NCBI RefSeq assembly: GCF_946223165.1
Contig: NZ_CAMIBP010000012.1
Location: 1-64,000, forward strand
Source of the DNA: an uncultured Corynebacterium sp.
GTDB lineage: Bacteria > Actinomycetota > Actinomycetes > Mycobacteriales > Mycobacteriaceae
Length of the DNA: 64,000 nucleotides
Reading direction: 5' to 3'
Shown: positions 49,798 through 57,850 of the stretch, in pieces
Layout: each line of letters begins with the position of its first letter
Position numbering within the stretch: the stretch's first letter is position 1
Notes under the pieces: model-generated
Databases searched by the model: none
The model's input: the letters and a program-made list of their open reading frames with translations, nothing else
Told to the model about the DNA's origin: nothing
Translations under genes and position numbers: made by a program

Positions 49798-51534
49798 CTA
49801 GTGCTTGACCTTGGTACCGAAACCGGTTCCGGAATCCTTGGTGGTGTGGCCAATGTGAGCCTCTTCGCGCATGCGCTTGACCATGTGCGGGTAGTGCAGC
49901 TCGAAGGCCGGACGCTCGGAACGGATGCGCGGCAGGGATGCGAAGTTGTGGCGCGGCGGCGGGCAGGACGTTGCCCACTCGAGGGAGTTGCCGTAGCCCC
50001 ACGGGTCATCGACAGTGACGACCTCGCCGTAACGCCAGGACTTGAAGACGTTCCAGACACACGGAATAACAGAGGCGCCGAGGACGAAGGAGAAGATGGT
50101 GGAGATCTGGTTGTACACAGTGAAGCCGTCAGACTCGAGGTAGTCAGCGTAGCGGCGCGGCATACCCATGTTGCCCACCCAGTGCTGGACCAGGAAGGTG
50201 CCGTGGAAGCCGATGAAGGTCAGCCAGAAGTGAATCTTGCCCAGACGCTCATCCAGCATGCGGCCGGTCATCTTCGGGAACCAGAAGTACAGGCCACCGA
50301 AGGCGGAGAACACCACGGTACCGAACAGGGTGTAGTGGAAGTGAGCGATGAGGAAGTAGGACTCCGCGAGGTGGAAGTCCAGCGCCGGGGAAGCAAGCAT
50401 GACGCCGGTCATGCCGCCGAAGAGGAAGGTGGACATGAAGCCCATGGCCCAGATCATCGGGGTATCCCAGGTGATGTGGCCCTTCCACATGGTGCCGACC
50501 CAGTTGAAGAACTTCACGCCGGTAGGAACGGCGATGAGGAACGTCATGAAGGAGAAGAACGGCAGCAGGACGGCGCCGGTAACGAACATGTGGTGTGCCC
50601 ACACGGCCATGGACAGGGAGCCAATCGCCAGAACGGCGAAGACCAGGCCGACGTAGCCGAAGACCGGCTTACGGGAGAAGACCGGGACGATCTCAGAGAT
50701 GACGCCGAAGAACGGCAGCGCGAGGACGTACACCTCGGGGTGGCCGAAGAACCAGAAGAGGTGCTGCCACAGAATGGCACCGCCGTTGGCGGAGTCGAAG
50801 ATGTGCGCGCCCAGCTTACGGTCGTACAGAACGCCCAGTGCGGCGGCGGTCAGCAGCGGGAAGATCATCAGGGCGAGGACGGAAGCGGTGAACACACACC
50901 ACGTGAAGACCGGCAAACGGAACATGGTCATGCCCGGTGCGCGCATGGTCAGGATGGTGGAGACCATGTTGATGGCGGAAGCCAGGGTACCGACACCGGT
51001 AGCGCCGACGCCGACGATCCAGAAGTCAGCACCGATGCCCGGGGTGTGGACGGAGTCGGAGAGCGGGACGTACATGGTCCAGCCGAAGTCGGCAGCGCCA
51101 CCCGGGGTAGCAAAACCGAGGAGCATGACGATGCCGCCCATGAAGGTGATCCAGAAGCCGAAGGCGTTGAGGCGCGGGAAGGCCACGTCCGGCGCACCAA
51201 TCTGCAGCGGCAGGACGTAGTTACCGAAGCCCCACACAACCGGGGTAGCGAACAGCAGCAGCATGACGGTGCCGTGCATGGTGAACAGCTGGTTGAACTG
51301 CTCGTTGGACAGGAACTGCAGGCCCGGAACGAACAGCTCGGCACGGATCAGCAGTGCCATGAAGCCGCCGAGGAAGAAGAAGCTGAAGGCCATGATCAAG
51401 TACATGATGCCCAGCTGCTTGTGGTCGGTGGTGGTCAGCATTACCCAAGCCTTGGAACCGGTCTTGCCGTTTCCTTGCGGCTCTGGACGAGTGGGCTGGA
51501 CGTAATCGTCCAACCGTGGCGCCACAGCGGTCAT
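49798..51534 (-). CDS. ctaD: Cytochrome c oxidase subunit I (aa3-type)
   Basis: Catalytic subunit of the terminal oxidase, 578 residues with 12 membrane helices. LTTTDHKQLGIMYLIMAFSF is the typical start, FTMHGTVMLLLFATP carries a heme a His, WQHLFWFFGHPEVYVLALPF contains the CuB His and the Tyr crosslink motif, and WAHHMFVTG is the CuB His-His pair; HFHYTLFGTVVFSAFG carries the heme ligands. AGGAGG precedes ATG 51534. It stands alone before nrdF, as in C. glutamicum. Confidence 0.96.
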   Translation of the reverse strand: MTAVAPRLDDYVQPTRPEPQGNGKTGSKAWVMLTTTDHKQLGIMYLIMAFSFFFLGGFMALLIRAELFVPGLQFLSNEQFNQLFTMHGTVMLLLFATPVVWGFGNYVLPLQIGAPDVAFPRLNAFGFWITFMGGIVMLLGFATPGGAADFGWTMYVPLSDSVHTPGIGADFWIVGVGATGVGTLASAINMVSTILTMRAPGMTMFRLPVFTWCVFTASVLALMIFPLLTAAALGVLYDRKLGAHIFDSANGGAILWQHLFWFFGHPEVYVLALPFFGVISEIVPVFSRKPVFGYVGLVFAVLAIGSLSMAVWAHHMFVTGAVLLPFFSFMTFLIAVPTGVKFFNWVGTMWKGHITWDTPMIWAMGFMSTFLFGGMTGVMLASPALDFHLAESYFLIAHFHYTLFGTVVFSAFGGLYFWFPKMTGRMLDERLGKIHFWLTFIGFHGTFLVQHWVGNMGMPRRYADYLESDGFTVYNQISTIFSFVLGASVIPCVWNVFKSWRYGEVVTVDDPWGYGNSLEWATSCPPPRHNFASLPRIRSERPAFELHYPHMVKRMREEAHIGHTTKDSGTGFGTKVKH

Positions 51535-51912
51535 AAATTCCTCCTGAAAGTGAGACGCAAGAGATGAACCCATAAGCGTCTTAGGGTTTACCCGACTAAT
51601 ACTAGGGGAAACGGGATCTGAATTGCCAGCTATTCCGAATCTTCCGCCCACCCCGCAGTGATACTGGTGTGACTAATGAGACGGCATTGTCCCAGCAAGC
51701 CCGCTTCCCCCATGAGTCCCGCCCCAAAACCCTCCCCACCCCGCGTGACGCACCCCACAGCAGCGCTGCGAATTGGCTGGTAAAAAACCGAAAACACACC
51801 CCCCGGTAGGTATCAAACCTTCGGTTGATCTCCACCGGAGGGTGCGTGTTGCTCCACGGGCCGCGGCGCCAGGAGCGACGTCTCGCGCTACGTGCGGACG
51901 GCCGACGCGGGC
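51535..51912. other. Intergenic region ctaD / nrdF
   Basis: No gene supported. It contains the ctaD promoter region near 51535-51620 and the nrdF terminator at 51785-51850. The C-rich middle (51690-51780) shows nothing I can name. Confidence 0.5.
51785..51850 (-). terminator. Terminator of nrdF
   Basis: An imperfect GC-rich stem (AACACACCCCCCGGT at 51793-51807 against ACCGGAGGGTGCGTGTT at 51834-51850) enclosing a small AACC/GGTT hairpin, with a TTTTTT run on the minus strand beyond 51790. Confidence 0.65.
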
Positions 51913-52902
51913 TTAGAAATCCCAGTCCTCGTCCGTCGTATCCTCAGCCTTGCCGATGACATAGGAAGAACCGGAACCCGAGAAGAAGTCGTGGTTCTCA
52001 TCCGCGTTCGGCGACAGCGAGGACAAGATGGCCGGCGACACGCGCGTCTCATCCGCTGGGAACAGGCCCTCATATCCAAGGTTGTTGAGCGCCTTGTTGG
52101 CGTTGTAGCGCAGGAAGCGCTTGACGTCTTCGGTCCACCCCAGATCGTCGTAGAGATCCTCGGTGTAGTCGGTCTCATTGTCGTAGAGATCGTAGAGGAG
52201 GTCGAACGTGTACTCCTTGAGCTCTGCCTGCTCGACCTCAGTGAGCTGCTTGACACCCTGCTGGTACTTGTACCCGATGTAGTAACCATGCACGGCCTCA
52301 TCGCGGATGATGAGGCGGATAATGTCGGCGGTGTTTGTCAGCTTGGCGCGCGAGGACCAGTACATGGGCAGGTAGAAACCAGAGTAGAAGAGGAAGGACT
52401 CCAGCAGAGTGGAAGCCACCTTCTTCTTGAACGGATGATCGCCCTGGTAGTAGGACAAGACAATCTTGGCCTTCTTCTGCAGGTTCTCATTCTCTTCCGA
52501 CCAGCGGAATGCCTCATTGATCTGCGGGGTAGACGCCAGCGTCATAAAGATATTGGAGTACGACTTGGCGTGCACCGACTCCATGAAGGCAATGTTGGTG
52601 TACACGGCCTCCTCGTGGAGCGTCACAGCATCGGGAAGCAGCGACACGGCGCCCACGGTGCCCTGGATGGTATCCAGGAGCGTCAAGCCAGTGAAGACGC
52701 GCATGGTGGTCTCCTGCTCTTGCGGAGTCAGCGTCTTCCACGACGGAATGTCATTCGACACCGGGATCTTTTCCGGCAGCCAGAAGTTGCCGGTGAGGCG
52801 GTCCCACACCTCCGAATCCTTCTCATCCGGGACAGTATTCCAGTTGATAGCCTTCACCGGCTTGTCGTGGCTAGCGACGTACGCTTCGTATTCCTGCGTC
52901 AC
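51913..52902 (-). CDS. nrdF: Ribonucleotide reductase class Ib, small subunit
   Basis: Carries the Mn-tyrosyl radical that drives dNTP synthesis by NrdE. 329 residues from GTG 52902, which has AAAGGA seven bases upstream (an in-frame ATG at 52941 is weaker). Metal ligands and helices are visible: LLPDAVTLHEEAVYTNIAFM, ESVHAKSYSNIF, and IRDEAVHGYYIGYKYQ. It is separated from nrdE by a GntR gene on the other strand, as in C. glutamicum. Confidence 0.95.
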   Translation of the reverse strand: MTQEYEAYVASHDKPVKAINWNTVPDEKDSEVWDRLTGNFWLPEKIPVSNDIPSWKTLTPQEQETTMRVFTGLTLLDTIQGTVGAVSLLPDAVTLHEEAVYTNIAFMESVHAKSYSNIFMTLASTPQINEAFRWSEENENLQKKAKIVLSYYQGDHPFKKKVASTLLESFLFYSGFYLPMYWSSRAKLTNTADIIRLIIRDEAVHGYYIGYKYQQGVKQLTEVEQAELKEYTFDLLYDLYDNETDYTEDLYDDLGWTEDVKRFLRYNANKALNNLGYEGLFPADETRVSPAILSSLSPNADENHDFFSGSGSSYVIGKAEDTTDEDWDF

Positions 52903-53140
52903 GGGAGATCCTTTCTTTTGAACTCGATTCAGTGTACTCAAACCGCCCCCTCTCCGTCCCCATCACTTAAGTCTCCACAACCTGCGCAAAGAAAGTTAGT
53001 GAAAAGTTAACTAAACTGTCCCCGAGAAGATTTAATAGGTATATCCATTTCGGGCCATACGCTTCCCGTCTCACGGCCCGCCTCGATGACAGAAAGGTCC
53101 GTGTGCGTCTCATCGCTCCCTCTGTGGCGCAGACATTGCT

Positions 53141-53911
53141 ATGAACAATCCTTCGCACACCTCCCCCACGTCCGCCACGTCCGCAGCCGTCAAGGCAGCT
53201 GCCTCATCTCCCGTCGGCGACAGCCCCGTGCCGCTACTGACCACTGTTCTCGAACACATCGGCACGGAGATCGTCACTGGGGTACTCAAGACTGACCACA
53301 CCTTCACGTTGCAGGACATTTGCGCCCGCTTCGAGATCTCGCGTACCGTCGCCCGCGAGGCAATGCGCACCCTCGAGCACATGGGCTTAGTCCGTTCCGC
53401 GCGCCGCGTCGGCCTCACGGTTCAACCCATGAGCGAATGGAACGTCTTCGACCCCAACATCATCGCGTGGCGTCTGTCCAGCGATCGCTCCCGCGAGGCT
53501 CAGCGAGACTCCCTCAATCAGCTCCGACTGGCCATCGAGCCCATCGCCGCTCGCCTAGCCGCGCTCCGCGCCACCACTGCCGAGACTCAAGAACTCGTCC
53601 GCCTCGCCGAACGGCTGCACACGCTCGAGCTTGAACCGTCCCGCCTCGTGGGCGAGGAGCTCTCCACCGATCTGCGCTTCCACTCCGCCATCTTGTATGC
53701 CTCCGGCAACGAGTTTTTCGCCGCGCTCGCCCCCAACCTGCTGGGCATGCACAAGGGGCGCTCCATCTTCGGTTCCCGCAAGCGCGACCCCATCGCCGGA
53801 ACTTCAGATCTCCACCTCGAGCTGGCCCACGCCATCGCCGCCGGGCATGCCGATGCCGCCGAGCGGCTCTCGCGTGAAATCCTCGACGAGGCCCGCGCCA
53901 GCTCCAGCTAG
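53141..53911 (+). CDS. GntR/FadR-family regulator (gluconate-type)
   Basis: A 256-residue regulator with an Ala/Ser/Thr-rich N-terminal tail, a winged helix (TLQDICARFEISRTVAREAM RTLEHMG, about 55-100; RTVAREAMRTLEHMGLV) and an FCD ligand domain (LRLAIEPIAARLAALRA ... DLRFHSAILYASGNEFFAAL ... ELAHAIAAGHADAAERL). It resembles the corynebacterial GntR1/GntR2 regulators of gluconate and sugar use. The AT-rich 52942-53140 spacer must hold the nrdF and gntR promoters. Confidence 0.88.
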   Translation: MNNPSHTSPTSATSAAVKAAASSPVGDSPVPLLTTVLEHIGTEIVTGVLKTDHTFTLQDICARFEISRTVAREAMRTLEHMGLVRSARRVGLTVQPMSEWNVFDPNIIAWRLSSDRSREAQRDSLNQLRLAIEPIAARLAALRATTAETQELVRLAERLHTLELEPSRLVGEELSTDLRFHSAILYASGNEFFAALAPNLLGMHKGRSIFGSRKRDPIAGTSDLHLELAHAIAAGHADAAERLSREILDEARASSS

Positions 53912-53917
53912 GCCCCA

Positions 53918-53932
53918 CTTGCCGATGCCGCC
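53918..53932 (+). repeat. 15-mer CTTGCCGATGCCGCC, copy 4 (terminator arm)
   Basis: Exact copy in the intergenic hairpin between gntR and nrdE, so not a codon effect. Confidence 0.8.
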
Positions 53933-53970
53933 CGCCCCGGCACGGCGGCAGGGAACGGGCGGCATCGGCA
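53920..53970. terminator. Bidirectional terminator gntR / nrdE
   Basis: TGCCGATGCCGCCCG (53920-53934) and its exact complement (53956-53970) form a 15-bp stem with a 21-base loop between the convergent stops. The arms are made of the 15-mer motif. Confidence 0.8.
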
Positions 53971-54001
53971 GCTCAGCCTCGCGCTGAACGAGGCATCGCG
54001 C

Positions 54002-56164
54002 TTAGAGCATGCAGGACACGCAGCCCTCAACCTCGGTGCCCTCGAGCGCCATCTGACGCAGGCGAATGTAGTACAGGGACTTAATACCCTTGCGCCATGC
54101 ATAGATCTGCGCGCGGTTAATGTCGCGGGTCGTAGCGGTGTCCTTGAAGAACAGCGTCAGCGACAGCGACTGATCCACATACTTCGTCGCCTCCGCGTAG
54201 GTGTCGATGATCTTCTCGTAACCGATCTCGTAGGCGTCCTTGAAGTACTCCAGGTTCTCGTTATCCATGTGCGGCGCCGGGTAGTAGACGCGGCCGATCT
54301 TGCCTTCCTTGCGGATCTCAATCTTGGACGCAATCGGGTGGATAGACGACGTGGAGTTGTTGATATAAGAAATCGAACCCGTCGGCGGCACCGCCTGGAG
54401 GTAGCGGTTGTACAGGCCGTACTCCGCAACATCCGCCTTGAGCTGTGCCCAATCCTCCTTGGACGGGGTGTGAATCGAGGAGGCATCGAACAGCGCCTGC
54501 ACCTTAGCGGTGCGCGGGCTGAAGTCCGCCGGATTGTAGCGATCGAAGAACTCGCCGGACGCGTACTCGGACTTCTCAAAGTCGACGAACTTCTCGCCGC
54601 GCTCGCGGGCAATCTTGTTGGACGCGCGCAGCGTGGCGTACATGATGGCGGCAAAGTAGGCGTTGGTAAAGTCCAGCCCCTCTTCCGAGCCATACTCAAT
54701 GTGCTCGCGGCCCAGGTAGCCATGGAGGTTCATCTGGCCCAAGCCAATCGAGTGCGAGCCGTCGTTGCCCTTGCGCACCGACGGAACCGAGTCAATAGAC
54801 GTCGAATCCGACACCGAGGTCAGGCCGCGGATAGCGGTCTCCACGGTCTTCGCAAAGTCTGGGGAATCCATGGTCAGAGCAATGTTGAGGGAACCCAGGT
54901 TGCAGGAAATATCTTCGCCAATGTGAGAGTAGGACAGGTCATCGTTGAACAACGATGCGGAGTTGACCTGCAGAATCTCGGAACAGAGGTTGGACATGTT
55001 GATCCAACCGGTCTTTACCGGGTTCGCGCGGTTCACCGTGTCCTCGAACATGATGTACGGGTAGCCGGACTCGAACTGAATCTCCGCCAGCGTCTGGAAG
55101 AAGTGACGGGCGTTGATCTTCTTCTTGTGGATGCGCGGATCCTCCACCATCTCCTCGTAGTGCTCCGTGATGGAGATGTCCGCGAACGGCTTGCCGTAGA
55201 CGCGCTCCACGTCGTACGGGGAGAACAGGTACATATCGTCGTTCTTCTGAGCCAGCTTGAACGTGATATCCGGGATGACCACGCCGAGCGACAGGGTCTT
55301 GATGCGGATCTTCTCATCCGCGTTCTCGCGCTTGGTATCCAGGAAGGACATGATGTCCGGGTGGTGCGCGTTGAGGTACACCGCGCCGGCACCCTGGCGG
55401 GCCCCCAGCTGGTTGGCGTAGGAGAAGGAATCCTCCAACAGCTTCATGACTGGAATGACGCCGGACGACTGGTTCTCAATGTGCTTAATCGGCGCACCCG
55501 ACTCACGGATGTTGGACAGCAGCAGCGCCACGCCGCCGCCGCGCTTGGACAGCTGCAGAGCAGAGTTGATGGAACGGCCGATGGACTCCATATTGTCCTC
55601 GATACGCAGCAGGAAGCAGGACACGAGTTCGCCGCGCTGCGCCTTGCCGGCGTTGAGGAAGGTCGGGGTGGCCGGCTGGAAGCGGCCGGTCATGATCTCA
55701 TCCACCAATGCCTCAGCGACGGCCTCCTCGCCGGCCGCAAGGAACAGCGCCGTCATGGCCACGCGGTCCTCGAAGCGCTCTAGATAGCGGCGGCCGTCAA
55801 AGGTCTTGAGAGTGTAGGACGTGTAGTACTTGTAGGCCCCCAGGAAGGACTGGAAGCGGAATTTAAACGCGTAGGCACGCTTAAACAGAGACTTAATGAA
55901 CGCGAAGTCGTATTGCGCGATGACCTCAGGCTCGTAGTACTTGTTCGAAATCAGGTAGTCGATCTTTTCTTCCAGATCGTGGAAGTACACCGTGTTTTGG
56001 TTGACGTGCTGGAGGAAGTACTGATTCGCCGCCTCACGGTCCTTATCAAACTGAATGAGACCATTCTCGTCATACAGGTTGAGCATGGCGTTGAGCGCGT
56101 GATAATCGAGCGCCTGCTCCTGGGTCACGGGTTCCGGTACGGACTTTCCTACGAGGTTGGTCAT
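54002..56164 (-). CDS. nrdE: Ribonucleotide reductase class Ib, large subunit
   Basis: Reduces NDPs to dNDPs. 720 residues, normal for NrdE, without the long ATP cone of class Ia. RGELVSCFLLRIEDNMESIG carries an active Cys; NLCSEILQVNSAS and SCNLGSLNIAL the substrate-site Cys; VPPTGSISYINNSTSSIHPI is the C-terminal barrel motif, and the tail ends EVEGCVSCML with the redox Cys pair. AAAGGCG precedes ATG 56164. Third gene of the nrdHIE operon. Confidence 0.97.
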   Translation of the reverse strand: MTNLVGKSVPEPVTQEQALDYHALNAMLNLYDENGLIQFDKDREAANQYFLQHVNQNTVYFHDLEEKIDYLISNKYYEPEVIAQYDFAFIKSLFKRAYAFKFRFQSFLGAYKYYTSYTLKTFDGRRYLERFEDRVAMTALFLAAGEEAVAEALVDEIMTGRFQPATPTFLNAGKAQRGELVSCFLLRIEDNMESIGRSINSALQLSKRGGGVALLLSNIRESGAPIKHIENQSSGVIPVMKLLEDSFSYANQLGARQGAGAVYLNAHHPDIMSFLDTKRENADEKIRIKTLSLGVVIPDITFKLAQKNDDMYLFSPYDVERVYGKPFADISITEHYEEMVEDPRIHKKKINARHFFQTLAEIQFESGYPYIMFEDTVNRANPVKTGWINMSNLCSEILQVNSASLFNDDLSYSHIGEDISCNLGSLNIALTMDSPDFAKTVETAIRGLTSVSDSTSIDSVPSVRKGNDGSHSIGLGQMNLHGYLGREHIEYGSEEGLDFTNAYFAAIMYATLRASNKIARERGEKFVDFEKSEYASGEFFDRYNPADFSPRTAKVQALFDASSIHTPSKEDWAQLKADVAEYGLYNRYLQAVPPTGSISYINNSTSSIHPIASKIEIRKEGKIGRVYYPAPHMDNENLEYFKDAYEIGYEKIIDTYAEATKYVDQSLSLTLFFKDTATTRDINRAQIYAWRKGIKSLYYIRLRQMALEGTEVEGCVSCML

Positions 56165-56286
56165 GCGTGCGCCTTTCGCGTGCTGGTGGGAGATGCGGAG
56201 GTCTCTACAAGGTCAGGGGAATTGTGGAGTAGTTCGAGTATGAAGTTGTTGCGTCACCCCTCTGCGCTGGGGCTAGGCACAAAGGT

Positions 56287-56329
56287 ATTCCCACGCCGCC
56301 ACTTCAAGCGCAGTGGCTGGTGTGGGAAT
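56287..56329 (-). other. Intercistronic hairpin between nrdI and nrdE
   Basis: ATTCCCACGCCGCCACT (56287-56303) pairs with 56312-56329 with one mismatch and one bulge, in a 205-base spacer that is unusually long for an operon. It may act in processing, attenuation or subunit balance. Confidence 0.5.
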
Positions 56330-56369
56330 GGATACCGGCCGGGCTGCCGTCGCTCGCCAGCCTAGCGGC

Positions 56370-56804
56370 TTAGGCCGCCTCGGCGCGCAATCCGAGTTTC
56401 TCGGCATTCGCGAGGATGCCTTCGCGGCAGCGAGTGACGTCTTCGTCGTTGCCTAGGAGCTCGAAGCGATAGACATAGGGAACGTTGCACTTTTCCGAAA
56501 TAACATCGCCGGCCTTGCCAAAATCAGTTCCGAAGTTAGAGTTGCCGCCGGAAATGACAGCGCGGATGAGTCCACGGTTGTGCTGGTTATTGAGGAAACG
56601 AATGACCTGCGCGGGCACGGGCCGGGAATTCTGGTGATTAATGCTGGCGCCGCCACCATAGGTGGGACAGACGAGCACGTAAGGTTCGTCGACCACGAGC
56701 GGCTCGTCCGACTTACGCAACGGGATGCGCGCGCTGGGCAAGCCAAGCTTGTCGACAAAGCGGCGGGTATTTTCCGTTGCGGAGGAGAAATACACGACCA
56801 ACAT
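56370..56804 (-). CDS. nrdI: NrdI flavodoxin-like protein
   Basis: Supplies superoxide or oxidant for assembly of the Mn-tyrosyl cofactor of NrdF. 144 residues: LVVYFSSATENTRRFVDKL is the phosphate-binding loop, VLVCPTYGGGASIN and ISGGNSNFGTDFG the FMN loops. Eight bases after nrdH; AAGGA precedes ATG 56804. Confidence 0.95.
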   Translation of the reverse strand: MLVVYFSSATENTRRFVDKLGLPSARIPLRKSDEPLVVDEPYVLVCPTYGGGASINHQNSRPVPAQVIRFLNNQHNRGLIRAVISGGNSNFGTDFGKAGDVISEKCNVPYVYRFELLGNDEDVTRCREGILANAEKLGLRAEAA

Positions 56805-56812
56805 GACGTTCC

Positions 56813-57043
56813 TTAGGCCGCTTTGGCCAGCTCCTTGATGCGCTCCGGGCGGAAGCCGGACCAGTGCTCACCGTCAACTTCGACGATGGGAGCGGCAACG
56901 TAACCAAGGGCCATGACGTAGTCACGGGCCTCATCATCAAGCGTGATGTCCACGAGCTCGTACTCAAGGCCAGCCTTGTCGAGGGCCTTCTTCGTTGCGT
57001 TGCACTGGACGCAAGCGGGCTTGGTGTAGACGGTAATAGACAT
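56813..57043 (-). CDS. nrdH: NrdH redoxin
   Basis: Glutaredoxin-like electron donor of NrdE. 76 residues: Cys11-Val-Gln-Cys14 in YTKPACVQCNATKKALDK, then AAPIVEVDGEHWSGFRPERI typical of NrdH. ATG 57043 has AAGGAC upstream. First gene of nrdHIE, preceded by two NrdR boxes. Confidence 0.95.
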   Translation of the reverse strand: MSITVYTKPACVQCNATKKALDKAGLEYELVDITLDDEARDYVMALGYVAAPIVEVDGEHWSGFRPERIKELAKAA

Positions 57044-57126
57044 AGCGGCGTTAGTCCTTAAAAGAATAGAAAGCTGAATGAGGGGCACTGACGTGCGGCC
57101 TTCCCTCGACCGCGTCAACACGAACG

Positions 57127-57142
57127 ACACTATACTTTGTGC
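57127..57142. promoter_or_regulatory. NrdR box, promoter-proximal
   Basis: ACACTATACTTTGTGC matches the NrdR consensus acaCwAtATaTwGtgt with few changes, 84 bases before nrdH. It forms a pair with the next box, 32 bp away (three helical turns), the normal NrdR spacing. Confidence 0.75.
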
Positions 57143-57158
57143 CCACATGCCGCAACCG

Positions 57159-57174
57159 ACACTATATATAGTAG
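57159..57174. promoter_or_regulatory. NrdR box, distal
   Basis: ACACTATATATAGTAG, almost the NrdR consensus. NrdR represses class Ib reductase genes when dATP is high. Confidence 0.8.
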
Positions 57175-57271
57175 TTACACGGGTGATATTCCCAGCACGG
57201 TAGCCGCCCCTACCCCACATCTTGACCCACTAGTCCACGCCGCGTAGTTACACACATGGAATTCCCCAGGG

Positions 57272-57280
57272 TTATCCACA
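57272..57280 (+). promoter_or_regulatory. Perfect DnaA box
   Basis: TTATCCACA, the exact consensus, about 100 bp upstream of the NrdR boxes. DnaA controls nrd genes in E. coli; a single box is suggestive only. Confidence 0.55.
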
Positions 57281-57368
57281 CAATCGACATGGGAATTACA
57301 CAACGCACGTGACCAACATCACATAATTGGCTGTAACGGTGATGCACTCCGCCTCACCGCTTGCCCGC

Positions 57369-57575
57369 CCGAAAATCAGCCGCAAACCAGCCCGAAAACC
57401 GGCCACACCCGCGCAAACGCGGCAAAAAATCCACAAGCCCCCGAAAATCAGCCGCAAACCAGCCCGAAAACCGGCCACACCCGAGCAAACGCGGCAAAAA
57501 ATCCACAAGCCCCCGAAAATCAGCCGCAAACCAGCCCCAAAACCAGCCAAACCCACGCAAACGCGGCAAAAATCC
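57369..57575. repeat. 72-bp tandem repeat, about 2.8 units
   Basis: GAAAATCAGCCGCAAACCAG recurs at 57371, 57443 and 57515, exactly 72 bp apart; units 1 and 2 differ by about one base, unit 3 is more diverged and ends early. Each unit contains CCGCAAACCAGCC and GCAAACGCGGC. The unit has no stop codon in several frames, so open frames across it (24-residue Lys/Pro repeats) are probably accidental. It lies between nrdH and rpmJ, next to the DnaA box. Confidence 0.9.
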
Positions 57576-57590
57576 CCGACTCATACAAAA

Positions 57591-57631
57591 AGCGCACCCC
57601 GCGCCTCAATAATTGAGATGCGGGGTGCGCT
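57591..57631 (-). terminator. Terminator of rpmJ
   Basis: AGCGCACCCCGC (57591-57602) against GCGGGGTGCGCT (57620-57631) with an inner CTCAAT/ATTGAG stem, followed on the minus strand by TTTTT. Confidence 0.88.
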
Positions 57632-57642
57632 GGATGCAGTTC

Positions 57643-57765
57643 TTAGCCCTGGCGAGCCTTGAAGCGCGGATCCTTCTTGTTGATCACGAAGACCTTACCG
57701 TGGCGGCGAACAACCTGAGCGCCCGGCTTATTCTTCAGCGACCGAAGCGACTTGCGGACCTTCAT
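57643..57765 (-). CDS. rpmJ: 50S ribosomal protein L36, zinc-independent type
   Basis: A 40-residue ribosomal protein starting MKVRKSLRSLKNKPGAQVVR and ending KKDPRFKARQG. The zinc-ribbon cysteines of the usual L36 are absent, so this is the C-minus (YkgO-like) form. AAAGGAG is well placed before ATG 57765. The position next to nrdH and nadE is the same as in C. glutamicum. C-minus paralogs are often Zur-regulated; I see no clear Zur box in 57766-57830. Confidence 0.93.
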   Translation of the reverse strand: MKVRKSLRSLKNKPGAQVVRRHGKVFVINKKDPRFKARQG

Positions 57766-57850
57766 CGGGCGCTCCTTTCTTAATGCGCAGCGTTAGCACG
57801 CGTATGAATACTGAAAGCATGACAGCTGAGTCATGACACGAGGGAAAACT

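Noticed and set aside
56165..56369. Cobalamin riboswitch before nrdE
   Set aside because: Only one hairpin is evident and no B12-box-like sequence was found; class Ib enzymes do not use cobalamin.
57369..57575. CRISPR array
   Set aside because: Units are directly adjacent with no unique spacers and only about three copies; no cas genes in the window.
57327..57662. 111-codon Lys/Pro-rich repeat protein across the 72-bp repeats
   Set aside because: The 72-bp unit is a multiple of three without stops in several frames on both strands, so openness is automatic; no RBS, and the end overlaps the rpmJ terminator and gene.
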